Assembly (NCBI GenBank): GCA_036940085.1
Contig: JALLBK010000269.1
Location: 1 to 27,881, forward strand
Direction: 5' to 3'
Source: Discostella pseudostelligera
Lineage: Eukaryota > Bacillariophyta > Thalassiosirophyceae > Thalassiosirales > Thalassiosiraceae
Length of the DNA: 27,881 bases
The notes under the pieces: model-generated
What the model was told of the DNA's origin: nothing
The model's database searches: none
What the model saw: the letters and a program-made list of their open reading frames with translations, nothing else
Program-made: the position numbers and the translations under genes
Shown: positions 9,755-19,645 of the stretch, piece after piece
Layout of the letters: the number at the start of each line of letters is the position of its first letter
Numbering within the stretch: the stretch's first letter is position 1

Positions 9755-10257
9755 AGTTGGAATGCTTTTTGACGTCGCGGTGCGTGGCAATGCCAATGGT
9801 CGTCGATGATCCGTCGATCGAGGGTAGTAGTGTCGGCGGCGGCGGCGGCGAACGATCCGAATCCGATAAAGCTGATTGTTCGACGGTCAGACGACTCCAA
9901 ATCTTGGTGTACGTTTTTTTCATGACGTAGATACATCCCGTAGTACGGTTTGCGGCGGATACCGGCCATGGTCAATGTTATTTTTTTCGATTTGGAGGTC
10001 GATGGATGTGGTTTTGGAGGTGGCGAAATTTTGGCGGGAAGAATGATGCCTTGTTGTCGCTGTTGTTGTGCAATGAAAATTCTTGGCAACCATGGCGATC
10101 GGCGCCGCCGAAGGACTACCGGTAGTAATGTCCTTGTAGGCTTGGTTAATCAACATCATATCGTACACCCCAGTCCATCCAATAAGAGATTCAGGTCTGA
10201 CTCTACAAACGGACGCCTACCACAACCTCTTGGTAGATTGAGTAACATTAACATGAC
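9755..10257. promoter_or_regulatory. Divergent promoter of EMC4 and LST8
   Basis: A 503-base head-to-head region. It carries TTTTGGCGGGAA at 10029-10040, a full E2F-type site (TTTGGCGG), preceded by GGTGGCGAAA ending at 10028. A (GGC)n tract lies at about 9835-9850. Minus-strand open frames here (for example from an ATG at 9969) lack any conserved feature. They are better read as 5' UTR or promoter. Confidence 0.45.
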
Positions 10258-11313
10258 ATGAGTGTCATACTCGCCACCGCCGGCCTCGACGATAAGATCC
10301 GCTTCTGGGAGGCACCAAGTGGCATCTGCTCACGCATACTACGCTACGCCGACAGTCAGGTAAACTGTCTCGAAATTACCACTGACAAACAATATCTCGC
10401 CGCGGGGGGTAATCCACACATTCGTCTATTTGAGATTAACAACTCATCAAATCAAAATCCAATCTTAAGTCTGGAGGGACACTCGGGCAATGTCACGAGT
10501 TTGGGATTTCAAAGGAATGGACGATATTTGTACAGTGGTAGTGAAGATGGGACGGTAAAGATATGGGATCTGAGAAGTCCCACATACTCGAGGTCGTTTG
10601 ATGCGAAGGGAGGGGTGAATAGTGTAGCGTTGCATCCGAATCAGGCCGAGATCATTTCTGGTATGTGGAAAAAACTGTTCCTGTTATTACCATTATCCAT
10701 GTATATTCGTCATCACGCTCATCACCTGCAACTCTCATTGCTAGGCGACCAGAATGGATCCGTCAAAATATTCGATCTCGGTAGTTCCAAATGCATCAGC
10801 GACGTGGTACCCCATTCCCGCTCCCCCTCTACCTCCTCCAATGGACGTGTGGCCATCCAATCTGTAGACATATCCGACGATGGACGAATACTCGTTGCGG
10901 CCAACAATCATGCGGAGGTATTTGCTTGGATTCCCTCGGCGGGTGTTTCCACTTCGACGGCGACTGGGGCGGCAGGTGGCGGTTTGCCCGAGGTATACTT
11001 TCGTGCCCATCCACCCGGAGCATACCTCCTCCGTGCGCGGATCTCACCTGACTGTCGGACATTGGCCACTACCGGATCGGACGGTACAGCACGAACATTT
11101 GACACCGCAACATGGAGACAGACACGTGCCCTCGAACGACATGGAGGGTGGGTCCGTGATGCAGCATTTTCTGCCGACTCTAGTTATTTAGTAACGGCGG
11201 GTGGGGATCGTTCTGCATTGCTTTGGAATCTAAGAACTGGTGCACCGGTGCGACGGTATGCGGATCATGACTATGCGGTTACATGTGTTGCACTGAATGA
11301 TTCGAGCACGTGA
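10258..11313 (+). CDS. LST8: TOR complex WD40 subunit LST8
   Basis: LST8/GbetaL, the seven-bladed WD40 protein that binds and stabilises the TOR kinase domain in TORC1 and TORC2. Exons 10258-10660 and 10745-11313 flank an 84-nt GTATGT...CTAG intron, and the join gives 323 residues, close to the usual 300-330. WD repeats are evident throughout: [19 protein letters not shown] at the N-terminus, then [44 protein letters not shown] and [15 protein letters not shown]. The N-terminal match to LST8 (ATAG-D-IRFWEA-SG-C-R) is characteristic. The intron is a multiple of three with no stop, so an unspliced reading would insert 28 residues after IISG. The insert [14 protein letters not shown] within blade 5 looks lineage-specific. 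Confidence 0.93.
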   Translation: MSVILATAGLDDKIRFWEAPSGICSRILRYADSQVNCLEITTDKQYLAAGGNPHIRLFEINNSSNQNPILSLEGHSGNVTSLGFQRNGRYLYSGSEDGTVKIWDLRSPTYSRSFDAKGGVNSVALHPNQAEIISGMWKKLFLLLPLSMYIRHHAHHLQLSLLGDQNGSVKIFDLGSSKCISDVVPHSRSPSTSSNGRVAIQSVDISDDGRILVAANNHAEVFAWIPSAGVSTSTATGAAGGGLPEVYFRAHPPGAYLLRARISPDCRTLATTGSDGTARTFDTATWRQTRALERHGGWVRDAAFSADSSYLVTAGGDRSALLWNLRTGAPVRRYADHDYAVTCVALNDSST

Positions 11314-11505
11314 TGTGTAGATGGGTGATGGGGGTTCGTAGTAGAAGGTTGTGTTCGCTCCAGCATGTTGTGTTGTAGACATTCTGTCACTAAGGATCCT
11401 CTGTCCTCTATCCAATTGCAAAGTTGTACTATCGCAGTAAATTGTTCGGTGTTGTGTTGTCCGCTACATCATCATCCATCGCTTGTACCCCACACTGCAA
11501 GTTTG

Positions 11506-12150
11506 TCAAAGAGATTGGTTCATAAACTTCAAAATATCCTTCCGAGCCTTGTCTCGAACAAGATCCTCCTCAGATTTGTCAATATGCATCTTAATTTTCC
11601 TCCCAGTGATGACACTCCTCTTTACATCTGGGCCATCTTCCCCGCTGGACGAAGTCGAGGAGGAGGCTGATGATGATACAGAAGTCGATGATGATGACGA
11701 GCCATCATCAGACGACGAAGAGCGATGTCGATGCTTTCGTTTTTTCTTACTCTCCTTCTTATTCCCCCTCGAAGACGATTTTTTCTTCTTTCTCTCATCA
11801 CTGTGCTTCCTCTTCCTTCGTCTATTACCACTGGCAGTGCTGACATCGTCATCATCATCGTCCCTCTTTCGCCTCCCACTACCACTGCGCTTAGATGATG
11901 ATCGACTGTGATGACGATGACGATGATGTCTCTCCCTTTTGCTGCCCTTCTTGGATCTTTCACGATCACGATCTTCTCTCGAGCGTGATCGCGATCTTCT
12001 CTCACCACGGCGGTGCCTACCCTCCTCGGAGCCATCGTTGGAATGATCGCGACGATGACGACGACGCTGATGATCATGATGGTGATCAATATCGCGACCG
12101 GAGGACGCCGATGAGGCGTGAGGTGCTTCACCGCGTTCAGTCTCCGCCAT
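11506..12150 (-). CDS. Arg/Ser-rich nuclear protein, splicing-related
   Basis: Single-exon protein of 214 residues from the ATG at 12150. Residues 20-150 are dominated by Arg, Ser, His, Asp and Lys with many RS, RD and RE dipeptides (RRSRSRSREDRDRERSKK), followed by a phosphorylatable Ser-Asp run (SSSSDDGSSSSS). The only ordered part is the C-terminal about 40 residues (TGRKIKMHIDKSEEDL and RKDILKFMNQ), which resembles the short terminal helix-forming segment of RS-type proteins. RS domains act in pre-mRNA splicing and speckle localisation. No RRM is present, so this is an SR-like or SR-related protein, not a canonical SR factor. Convergent with LST8 (192 bases between stops). The call depends on composition, so the specific family is open. 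Confidence 0.65.
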   Translation of the reverse strand: MAETERGEAPHASSASSGRDIDHHHDHQRRRHRRDHSNDGSEEGRHRRGERRSRSRSREDRDRERSKKGSKRERHHRHRHHSRSSSKRSGSGRRKRDDDDDDVSTASGNRRRKRKHSDERKKKKSSSRGNKKESKKKRKHRHRSSSSDDGSSSSSTSVSSSASSSTSSSGEDGPDVKRSVITGRKIKMHIDKSEEDLVRDKARKDILKFMNQSL

Positions 12151-12631
12151 TATATTTCGGCTGAGGTGGGGATATTATGTTTGTGTCTGACTCTATTCGA
12201 TGTCCTACTACTGCATTGATTGATACGGGCGAGGAGGGAGGATAGTCTTCAGTTCGTCATGGTCTTGATGTTTTTTTGTTGTGATTTTTTGTGATGGCAG
12301 ACTGCAAGCATATTATTTACCTGACACGTGGCAGTGATTTGGTTGGAAATCTCGCCCTCTCTCTAGGCCTCCCGCTAAAATTTACTAACTGCCACATGTG
12401 CAATCGAGTCGAGTCGCTATTGCCACGTGTAAGCGGAATTCTGCGACAATACTGCGGCCGGCGCGGATGATGGTTGTCAAGCGGAGATACAATAGTTTGC
12501 TTGGAACGGTCATTGATTCGGCACTTCGTTTAGGGCTCGGCAGCATTGCAGAAGTAGTAGGTAGGTTGATATGCATGTCGTTGAATTTATTTATCATGCA
12601 ATGCAGGTCATAGTATTGTAAAGCACGTAAC
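12151..12631. promoter_or_regulatory. Upstream region of RS gene with G-box-like sites
   Basis: A 480-base gap between two minus-strand genes. It should hold the RS gene promoter and the 3' UTR of the ABC-like gene. Three related sites occur: ACACGTGGCAG around 12325-12335, CTGCCACATGTG at 12389-12400, and TTGCCACGTGT at 12420-12430. The first is inverted relative to the other two, which share a TGCCAC(G/A)TGT core. These resemble bHLH or bZIP G-boxes. No gene is seen here. Confidence 0.4.
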
Positions 12632-15600
12632 TCAAACTGAAGACATGGCACTCCACTGCCTTGCGTACAAGCTCCTTTCGGGTCCAAGATTTAGCAACTC
12701 GGAATGAGTCCCACTCTCCACCACTGACCCATTGTCTACCACAACAATCCGATCTGCAAATCTTCCCGTGGCCCATTTATTAGTACTTAATAGGGTTGCT
12801 GCGCCAGTGCTCCGCAGAGCAGTGATAACATGTGCCTCATCGACTTCGCTCATTTGTGATGTTGCATCATCGATGAGCAGAATCGAACCAACGAGACTCT
12901 TCCGTACAGTGCCAGGTGCAGTTGATTGGCTATCGTTCCCTGACAGTAGTTGTGCCAATATTTTAGTCAATAGAACTCGTGACCAATCGGATGGTGATAG
13001 AGGAGAAGCCGGCGGGCGTGTAGATGATGGCTTCAGATCATCTTCATTTGCAACAACAACAGTTGATAGTTTTGATGGAAGGCGACAAAGAACCTTACTA
13101 CCCAGTCCAGTTATCTGAAATACAGATAGTGAGGAGTCAATATGACAAGGAACAATGAGTAAAAGTATTCTTCTCGTGGCAGGAAGCATGCAAATTCATA
13201 CCTTCATAGCAACAGAAATCGAATTCCTTTCCTTAGGATTCGTTCGACCTGACTCATTTATCGGCTCTAAAATTTCCTCTAGTGTGCACCCAGCCATCAG
13301 GGATGAATAGTCCGATATCGTCCTAACGTCGTTGAGGAACACTCCAACTCGTCTCTGAAGTTGAGTTCTATCCCATTTTGACAGCTCCACACCCGCTATG
13401 GTTATCGAACCTCGGACGTAGGTAGTAGTTCGTGCTAGTTTTGGTGGTGCAAAGATCTGCTCGGTTATGGCCGTTAACAGCCGCGTCTTCCCACCACCAT
13501 CCTCTCCGATGATTAAAACGACTTCACCGTTGTGGCACTTGATATTTGCACCCTTCGTAGCCCAAGCTCGACGCGACGAATGAGCTGCCCAGAGATCTGC
13601 CACGGTAATCCCCTTTGTCGGGGATGCTGTCAACATTGCTTGAAAATCTGCACCGGAAGATGACTCGGCGGCAAGCTTTTTCACCTCTGCTACCGTGTCT
13701 AAAAGCTTCTGGAAAAAATAGGTTACAGAACTTCCGAGTATGATGTCATCCGCTTTAATTACGCCACGCATTGCATCCCCAGTTCGGATGTAAGCAAAGC
13801 CTAGCAACGCAGCAAGCTCCAACAATGACACCCAACTTCTTTCACCGATTCCGTTTGCCTCGTCGGATGATTTGAGTATGTAAATGTAGATAGCAAGAGG
13901 CACGGCGAGTAGTGCGAAAGCGGAGGTCGAGTACAACACTTTCTTCAGGATTGGTTTGAATGGTGATGATTCAAGTAGTTGTTGCCTCCTCCTCTTTTTT
14001 CTAGCCAGCTTTGATGTCTGTCCTGCATGTGCGATACCAGCCGCCGCTGCACGATCGGGACGAAGCTTTATAAATTGCTCCAGTGCCCCCTCGACACCTC
14101 GAGGCGAGCTTAGTAATCCAAGTCTAGTTGCGCTGGACGAACCTAAATTCGACCAAAGACTTGTAATCGTATCGTCCATATCGTCGTCCGCTGCGTTGTT
14201 GCCATCAACGCGTCCACGCGGCGGAAGTAGCCTCTTTCGTCGTTTCTCTAATGACGGGAGGTATGACACGGAAATCAAAGCCACCAAAAGTGATCCGATC
14301 ATGGCTACGCGCACAGGTTGATATCGTATCACCTCCATTTCTGTTGCCAGTAGTGTGTACAGACTGGAGCTCAACGACTTCGCAATGTTTTTCAGACCCT
14401 CCAACGCAACTGTTGCATCTATTGGCGCTTCCCTCCAAGCATTCAATTGTATTGCATCTGTCATTGCGGATGCCACAGNCAACTGTTGCATCTATTGGCG
14501 CTTCCCTCCAAGCATTCAATTGTATTGCATCTGTCATTGCGGATGCCACAGCAACGACTGCGGGTCGCAATACGGCCACGGTAGATAATAAAATGTACAG
14601 AATCGACATCATAACGAAGGACCGAAGACGTGCCGAGGAGCCGAATTGAAAAGCTTGATGCCTTGCTGTTTCCTTCATAACCTCGGAAGAGAATGATGTT
14701 TGAATTGGAATCGATGCAATCAATCGTAAGTAGAGCTGAGTGTAGGCTGCATCCGATGCATTCTCTGAGGCAGCTTCGGCATATGCAGCCTCTAACGCCG
14801 GTTGGAGCCACACCTTGTTCGAGACTGATAGTAAGAATGCCGCAGCGAGAGCGTAGGGCACCCAGCCATCGAGTGTGGAAAGGATGGTGGAAATGACTGC
14901 AAGTCGCATGCCGCCCTGGAATGTTTCTGCACTTCCGATAGAGGGCAACTCCCGGAAGAATATCGGCACGATCTCGTGCAGCATGTACACTACCAAAGCA
15001 AGTTGACCAACGTCCAGCATGGCCTGAGAACTACCGATCGAGGCACACTTACGAGCGCTCGCGGCAGAGAGTAAGGTCTCACGCTTCTCCAAAAGGGATT
15101 GCACAGGGCGTGGCACTAGCGGTGATCTGCCGGATGTAGGATTCAATCGAGTGCGTGATGACGATGGTGTCATGCGAACATCCTTCCTTCTCGAAAATAC
15201 CGAGAATATGCCACCACGAGAGGTGCTTTCATTAGCTTCATCGTCGGACCATGATCCATCATCGTAGGACACATCTGACCCACGCAATAATTTGGGAAAC
15301 CGCGGGATGCATGCACCAAGCACAGACTTTACTTTCTGTCCAAGGGAGGAGTCATCGTCATCATCGTAATATCGATCCCTCTGTCGGTTCCCTGCATTTG
15401 GTGCGTTAGTCATTGCGTTGTCATTTCGTTGAACAGGCGATTGTCGTGTACTTCGCCGACCTTGTTGTGGTGGGGACATGTTGCTGCGCGGACTTCCCAT
15501 TCGAAATGGATTGGGTTCCATGTCATCAGCGTTTTGTGAGAACGGGCGTTGCTGCAAAATTGTTGGGACCGATTGACTTATTGACGTGTCGACTCTATCA

Positions 15601-16910
15601 GGATCGGTATTGTCCTCAACTGCATTCGAGTCACCACCGTCGACCATTCCATCACTTTTCACATCTTGCTCCATAGGAAACAATTCGGATATGGGTGGGG
15701 CATAGTTCTCTTTCTTCACCGGTCGGGATGTCTCGGGACCAGGTGGTGGTGCTGTTCGTTGTTGTGCAAATTGGCCGCTCCTACGCTGTTGAGCTAGATT
15801 GGGTGGTGGTCGTCGCATTCCTGGATTTACACCATTGGCAGCCGTGGACGACATTCGTGTTGGCCTAGCAGCCATGGCATTCCGAGGAGGAGGTGAATGT
15901 CCACCCGAACCACTGGTTATGCTACTGCCAATCGTTCCGATGCGAGATGTTAGACTCGAAACACTCGATACAACCTTGTTTGCATCTAATGTTTCCGACA
16001 CAGTATCAATACCCGTTTGAAGTTTCTTTACCGCCAGTGAAAATAGGATTGATGCCGATTTTTTAGCTCTGGCACCGACCGCGGGAGGAGGTGGCCTGTT
16101 GTACAGTGCTACTACTTGACTCGACGATCGCGGTCCCCGTTGTGGTTGCAGTTGTGGTTGTGGATGCTGAGATTGGTATGACCAATTATTTTGTTGGAGT
16201 TGTTGCTGTTGACGATAATTCGGTTGTTGTCGAGGTTGCTGATAACGTTGTCCCCATGATTGTGGTTGATGTTGCGGCGGCTGCTGCTGCTGATGCTGCC
16301 ACTGTCCCTGATCATAGTTGCCGGTATTTTGAGATGGCGATTGTTCACTTCCCCATGGTTGTCGATTTTCCGCATGATACTGCTGTGCCATTAAACTATT
16401 ATCTGGCGGTAGATACTGCCACTGTTGAGCGCTGTTCCTCTCCCAATCAGAATTTTTGTTTCTATCATCATCTGAGTCGGCTTGAGTGATTGGCAGTAGT
16501 ACTTCGTCTGCCACCGTATTCGTAATTGTGTCATCGTTCAACTTGGCTACATCCGTTGAAGCGTCTGCCACTGTTGTCGTGGTCGATGCAATAGAAACTT
16601 TCTGTTCATCATCAGAATTCTCCCCTGAAGATTGATCAGTGATGATGATAGGAGTGGAATCTTCATTCACTCTACTTGAACTAGCAACCTCCCAAATCGA
16701 CGGTTGTTTCAGTGCACCCGGTGGTGGTGGCGGTGGGGGTGGCGGCGGCGGCGGCGGCGGGAGAACTCCACCCTGCGGCGATGCATCTACTACGGCAATG
16801 ACGGATAAGACGCATGAGAAGATGAAGATACTTCTCGGTCGCCGATGATTTCGATTCATTGCTTGCCTCATCATTGAGCCGTAGCAGTTCCGGCAGCAGC
16901 CATGGTCCAT
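12632..16910 (-). CDS. Half-size ABC transporter-like protein, degenerate NBD
   Basis: Very long membrane protein with one C-terminal ABC ATPase domain. Exons 16910-13202 and 13114-12632 (87-nt intron); after collapsing the 73-nt assembly artefact at 14479 the frame gives 1372 residues. A basic n-region and hydrophobic run (about 28-43) form a signal peptide, best from the ATG at 16859. A poly-Pro tract (about 51-64) and a Q/P/S-rich disordered region of roughly 500 residues follow. About six hydrophobic segments precede the NBD (DVGQLALVVYMLHEIVPIFF, FVMMSILYILLSTVAVL, VAMIGSLLVALISVSYL, LLAVPLAIYIYIL and others). The Walker A motif GEDGGGKT is intact (Lys about 1117), but the catalytic Glu after Walker B is Asp (LLIDD), the Q-loop Gln is Asn, the switch His is Asn (LLSTNKW), and the signature is LSPSD. 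Probably weakly active or regulatory. Start and substrate are uncertain. Confidence 0.72.
14407..14551. repeat. Assembly artefact: 72-nt duplication around N
   Basis: Bases 14407-14478 and 14480-14551 are identical 72-mers separated by a single N at 14479. The extra 73 bases break the ABC-like reading frame. Removing one copy and the N joins the upstream PIDATV to ALEGLKN in one frame. Confidence 0.93.
16720..16761. repeat. GGT/GGC repeat encoding poly-proline
   Basis: The plus strand shows a run of GGT, GGG and GGC triplets. Read on the minus strand as CCN codons it encodes the 14-residue Pro tract just after the signal peptide of the ABC-like protein. Confidence 0.9.
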
Positions 16911-17168
16911 GGTGACACGCGGAGAAGTGAGTGGAAGCCGAATCAAGAAGTCGAGTCAATCGCAGGCGAGTTCCCGCCAAATCTTTCGCGCTCCCGCCAT
17001 ATTTCAAAGTCTCCCGCCAAAAGTAGTACTGCATTCGAAGACTTGCAAGCAAGCCTGCCGAATCTGACACTTCAATTCAGTCAATGACACCATTCATCAT
17101 GGACTTTATTACCGCCCCGTTGAGGTGACCTATCTATCAGATAATAACATCAACAGAGCCATTCAAAT
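16911..17168. promoter_or_regulatory. Divergent promoter with 20-nt-spaced E2F-like sites
   Basis: A 258-base head-to-head region. CCCGCC cores lie at 16973-16978, 16993-16998 and 17013-17018, spaced exactly 20 bases, about two helical turns. The first and third read TTTGGCGGG on the minus strand, an E2F-type match. AATCTTTCGCG follows the first core, echoing the array at 5634-5695. The array is about 60-105 bases upstream of the ABC-like start and about 150 bases upstream of the bestrophin-like start. Confidence 0.5.
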
Positions 17169-19113
17169 ATGGTGAAGCTGCGACATGGAAGACAGTCGAC
17201 CAGCCGCCCGGCCGATGCCGACGCCGATGTCGAGAACATCGACCATCAAAAGTTGTGGAACGCTCCCGTCGTCGACATGAACATTGACTTGGTCGATCCA
17301 CTCAAGCGACGACATTTAGATGAAAAGGTTGTTGGACTCGGTGAGGGAGTTCGTCGTATCTTGCGTCCTACTCAAATAGAGTTGTTAGGGGGGAGTAAAA
17401 GAACAGTAAGAGGTGATCAGCAGTTTGATTGTAATATTCCATTGGAGGATGATGAGAATTATGCTCGCTCGATGGAGGAAAAGAGGCCAATTATCTTGGA
17501 TATTATCGGCTTTTATACAGCATGCAAAATCTTCTTGTATTATCTGGTGTCATTAAGCAGTCTGGTAACGGTTGGTTTGTCGGTTGGGTTGACATACTAT
17601 TGGTATGATAGATTCCAAAATGTAAGTCATTCGATGCAGTCCAATGATATGATTGCACAACGAATTATCGATAATTCAATACTATTCGTTATGCCTTGCT
17701 CATTGATCGGCAGGAGAGTTCGCCATTGAGTACCACTGGGATGGATTGGGTTCTACTCAGTTTTGCAGTAATCACACCTCTATCCCTCTCCATCGGCATT
17801 GCTTTTCGTCGACGAGAACTGGCTCTCATTGAAATTGCCAAGTTTCGTTCAAACGCATTCCAAATTTTCATTGCACATTGTATTTGGGACTGGGACTTTC
17901 CACCTGATGGTAAAGCAGGATCATCTATAAATTGGGTTGAGCATGCTGATGATGTATTGCGAGAGTTAATAGCAATTGGGGATGAGTTGTGTCGCTTCTT
18001 AACTCTTCCAACTACGTCGAGATCAAGGTTAGGACTATCATGCCTTTGTTTTATTTTGGATCAGCTCTGACATATAATGGGCTTACAGTATCTACGTGTG
18101 TGTTCGGTTGTGTAAGGCATCGAATGACGAGGAGTGGAAGGCGTGAAGCAGCTCGGACTGCGGAGGTGAGGAAAGAGCAATGGCTGAGAAATATTTTCAA
18201 TCGAAGTACGATAACGAGCTCACTCAGCACTGTCTATCTTCATCATTGCAGGTCGCATACAGGCTCTATGATTCATTGTACACACGTCGATTTGTCAAAC
18301 TATCACAACTTTCGGATAAAATCAAACTTGCTGGACTTGGGGCCAGTGAAGCATCTAGGATACGACAGTACGAACGATACATGGGCGAAGCTATTGAGAA
18401 CCTTCGCATGTACAAAACTTATCGCACTCCACAAACTCTGCGATCATTTGCTCGAATCTTTACAACATTGCTGCCACCGGTGTTTACACCAACATTTGCA
18501 CGACTTGCGGTGAATGTCAATTCGATTGCAATTGGAGTGATTTTTGCGGTTATCACTGCATTGTGTCTGAATGCATTATTCGAAGGGGTGGAGATATTGG
18601 AAGATCCATTTGTTGCATTTGTCACTTTGGATGGAATTGACGTTCGAGAGGAGTTTCAAGTGCTGCACTGGCAACAATTGGTACGAGCCCGCAATGCCAT
18701 TTTTCCGAATGCAATGCCGTATGTAGGGCAAGCAACTGTCTTTGTAACAGGCGACATGCTGGGTGATATTGAGTCTTCTCAATCGCGGATTGCGGCGGAA
18801 ATTCCTTCTGGAAATGCAAGCGAGGCTTCCCATGCATCTCGCAGGAAACGACACCGCACACATTCAAGTATGGGACATGAAATNAAATGCAAGCGAGGCT
18901 TCCCATGCATCTCGCAGGAAACGACACCGCACACATTCAAGTATGGGACATGAAATCTTCTTAGCTGGCCTCAAGAATGACACAGAGCAGTATCGGGAAA
19001 GTGGTTATCAGCTGTGTAACACGAGCAAAAAGAATTTATTTGTGCCTTCACTCCATGCGGCAACTCCACCAAAAGTATCAGCAGGTAACAAAGAAGATGA
19101 GCCAATGCCATAA
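17169..19113 (+). CDS. Bestrophin-like anion channel protein
   Basis: Predicted multi-pass membrane protein of the bestrophin-like group, chloride or bicarbonate channels of organelle or plasma membranes. Exons 17169-17621, 17714-18027, 18117-18165 and 18252-19113 (introns 92, 89 and 86 nt); after collapsing the artefact at 18884 the protein has 534 residues. The 49-nt third exon is required to read SRSRHRMTRSGRREA across the joins. Hydrophobic segments lie at about 118-143, 163-182, 335-360 and 363-382, a four-helix pattern. Family-like stretches are YRTPQTLRSFARIF (329-342) and ILEDPFVAF (387-395), the latter resembling the LEDPF region of bestrophins. The N-terminus is basic and the C-terminal 100 residues are polar. 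The closest relatives I recall are algal bestrophin-like proteins; selectivity cannot be read from sequence. Confidence 0.66.
18812..18956. repeat. Assembly artefact: 72-nt duplication around N
   Basis: Bases 18812-18883 and 18885-18956 are identical 72-mers separated by one N at 18884. Removing one copy and the N lets the bestrophin-like frame run from SSMGHE directly into IFLAGLKND and on to the stop at 19113. Confidence 0.93.
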
Positions 19114-19645
19114 CCTTGAACCTTGAATGGGTAGGAGTAGGTACATTGACAACAACATCATGTCCTGTTTAACAATGCAATTATTTGCACTAGTTTGCAG
19201 TTTTGATTGATGCAACAGGATCCAACAAACCGAAATCGATGAAGTAGGATGTACACAATGTAGTGTCGAGGTGTTTCAAGTTCCATGCCAAGGGGTGCAC
19301 AGTGCAAGTCGAATCCCAAGTGCCACGCGTACTGATTCGATGGCTGGATGGAGTGATGGACAGACGAGATATCCAGTGTTCCACGCGTCATGTTGGAGAT
19401 GGACAGACGAAAGATCCTGCCGCACAGCGCAGCACGCAGCTATCTACTTTAGGAGTATCTAGCACGCAGCAGACCATGGACACGGCTGCCGCTACTGCTA
19501 GATACGATACTGCTACGACAAGGGTCATGACCATGAACGCTCCTGTTCCCCCGTATCGACTGACCATACGAGAGAGCTGCTAGATCTCTCCTTAACCGGT
19601 GGCAGCAACGAGGAGTGGGGCTTTCTTTTACCCAGTTTAACAAAC
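19114..19645. other. Intergenic region with short repeated elements
   Basis: About 530 bases between two plus-strand genes; it should contain the 3' UTR of the bestrophin-like gene and the promoter and 5' UTR of the next. It holds CCACGCGT at 19323-19330 and 19381-19388 (ACGCGT is the MCB-type cell-cycle hexamer), GATGGACAGACGA at 19355-19367 and 19398-19410, and AGCACGCAGC at about 19430-19440 and 19461-19470. A 106-codon frame at 19263-19583 overlaps all of these and shows no conserved feature. Confidence 0.45.

Noticed and set aside
9751..10089. 112-codon minus-strand frame with MAGIRRKPYYGMYLRHEK
   Set aside because: It stops just before the EMC4 donor, is out of phase with EMC4 and has no family match; more likely 5' UTR or promoter.
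16681..17070. 129-codon minus-strand frame overlapping the ABC-like N-terminus
   Set aside because: Out-of-frame shadow of the signal peptide, poly-Pro and promoter region; the other frame holds the signal peptide and continues for over 900 codons.
19263..19583. 106-codon plus-strand frame
   Set aside because: It lies over short repeated elements just upstream of a real start codon, with no conserved motif; likely leader sequence.
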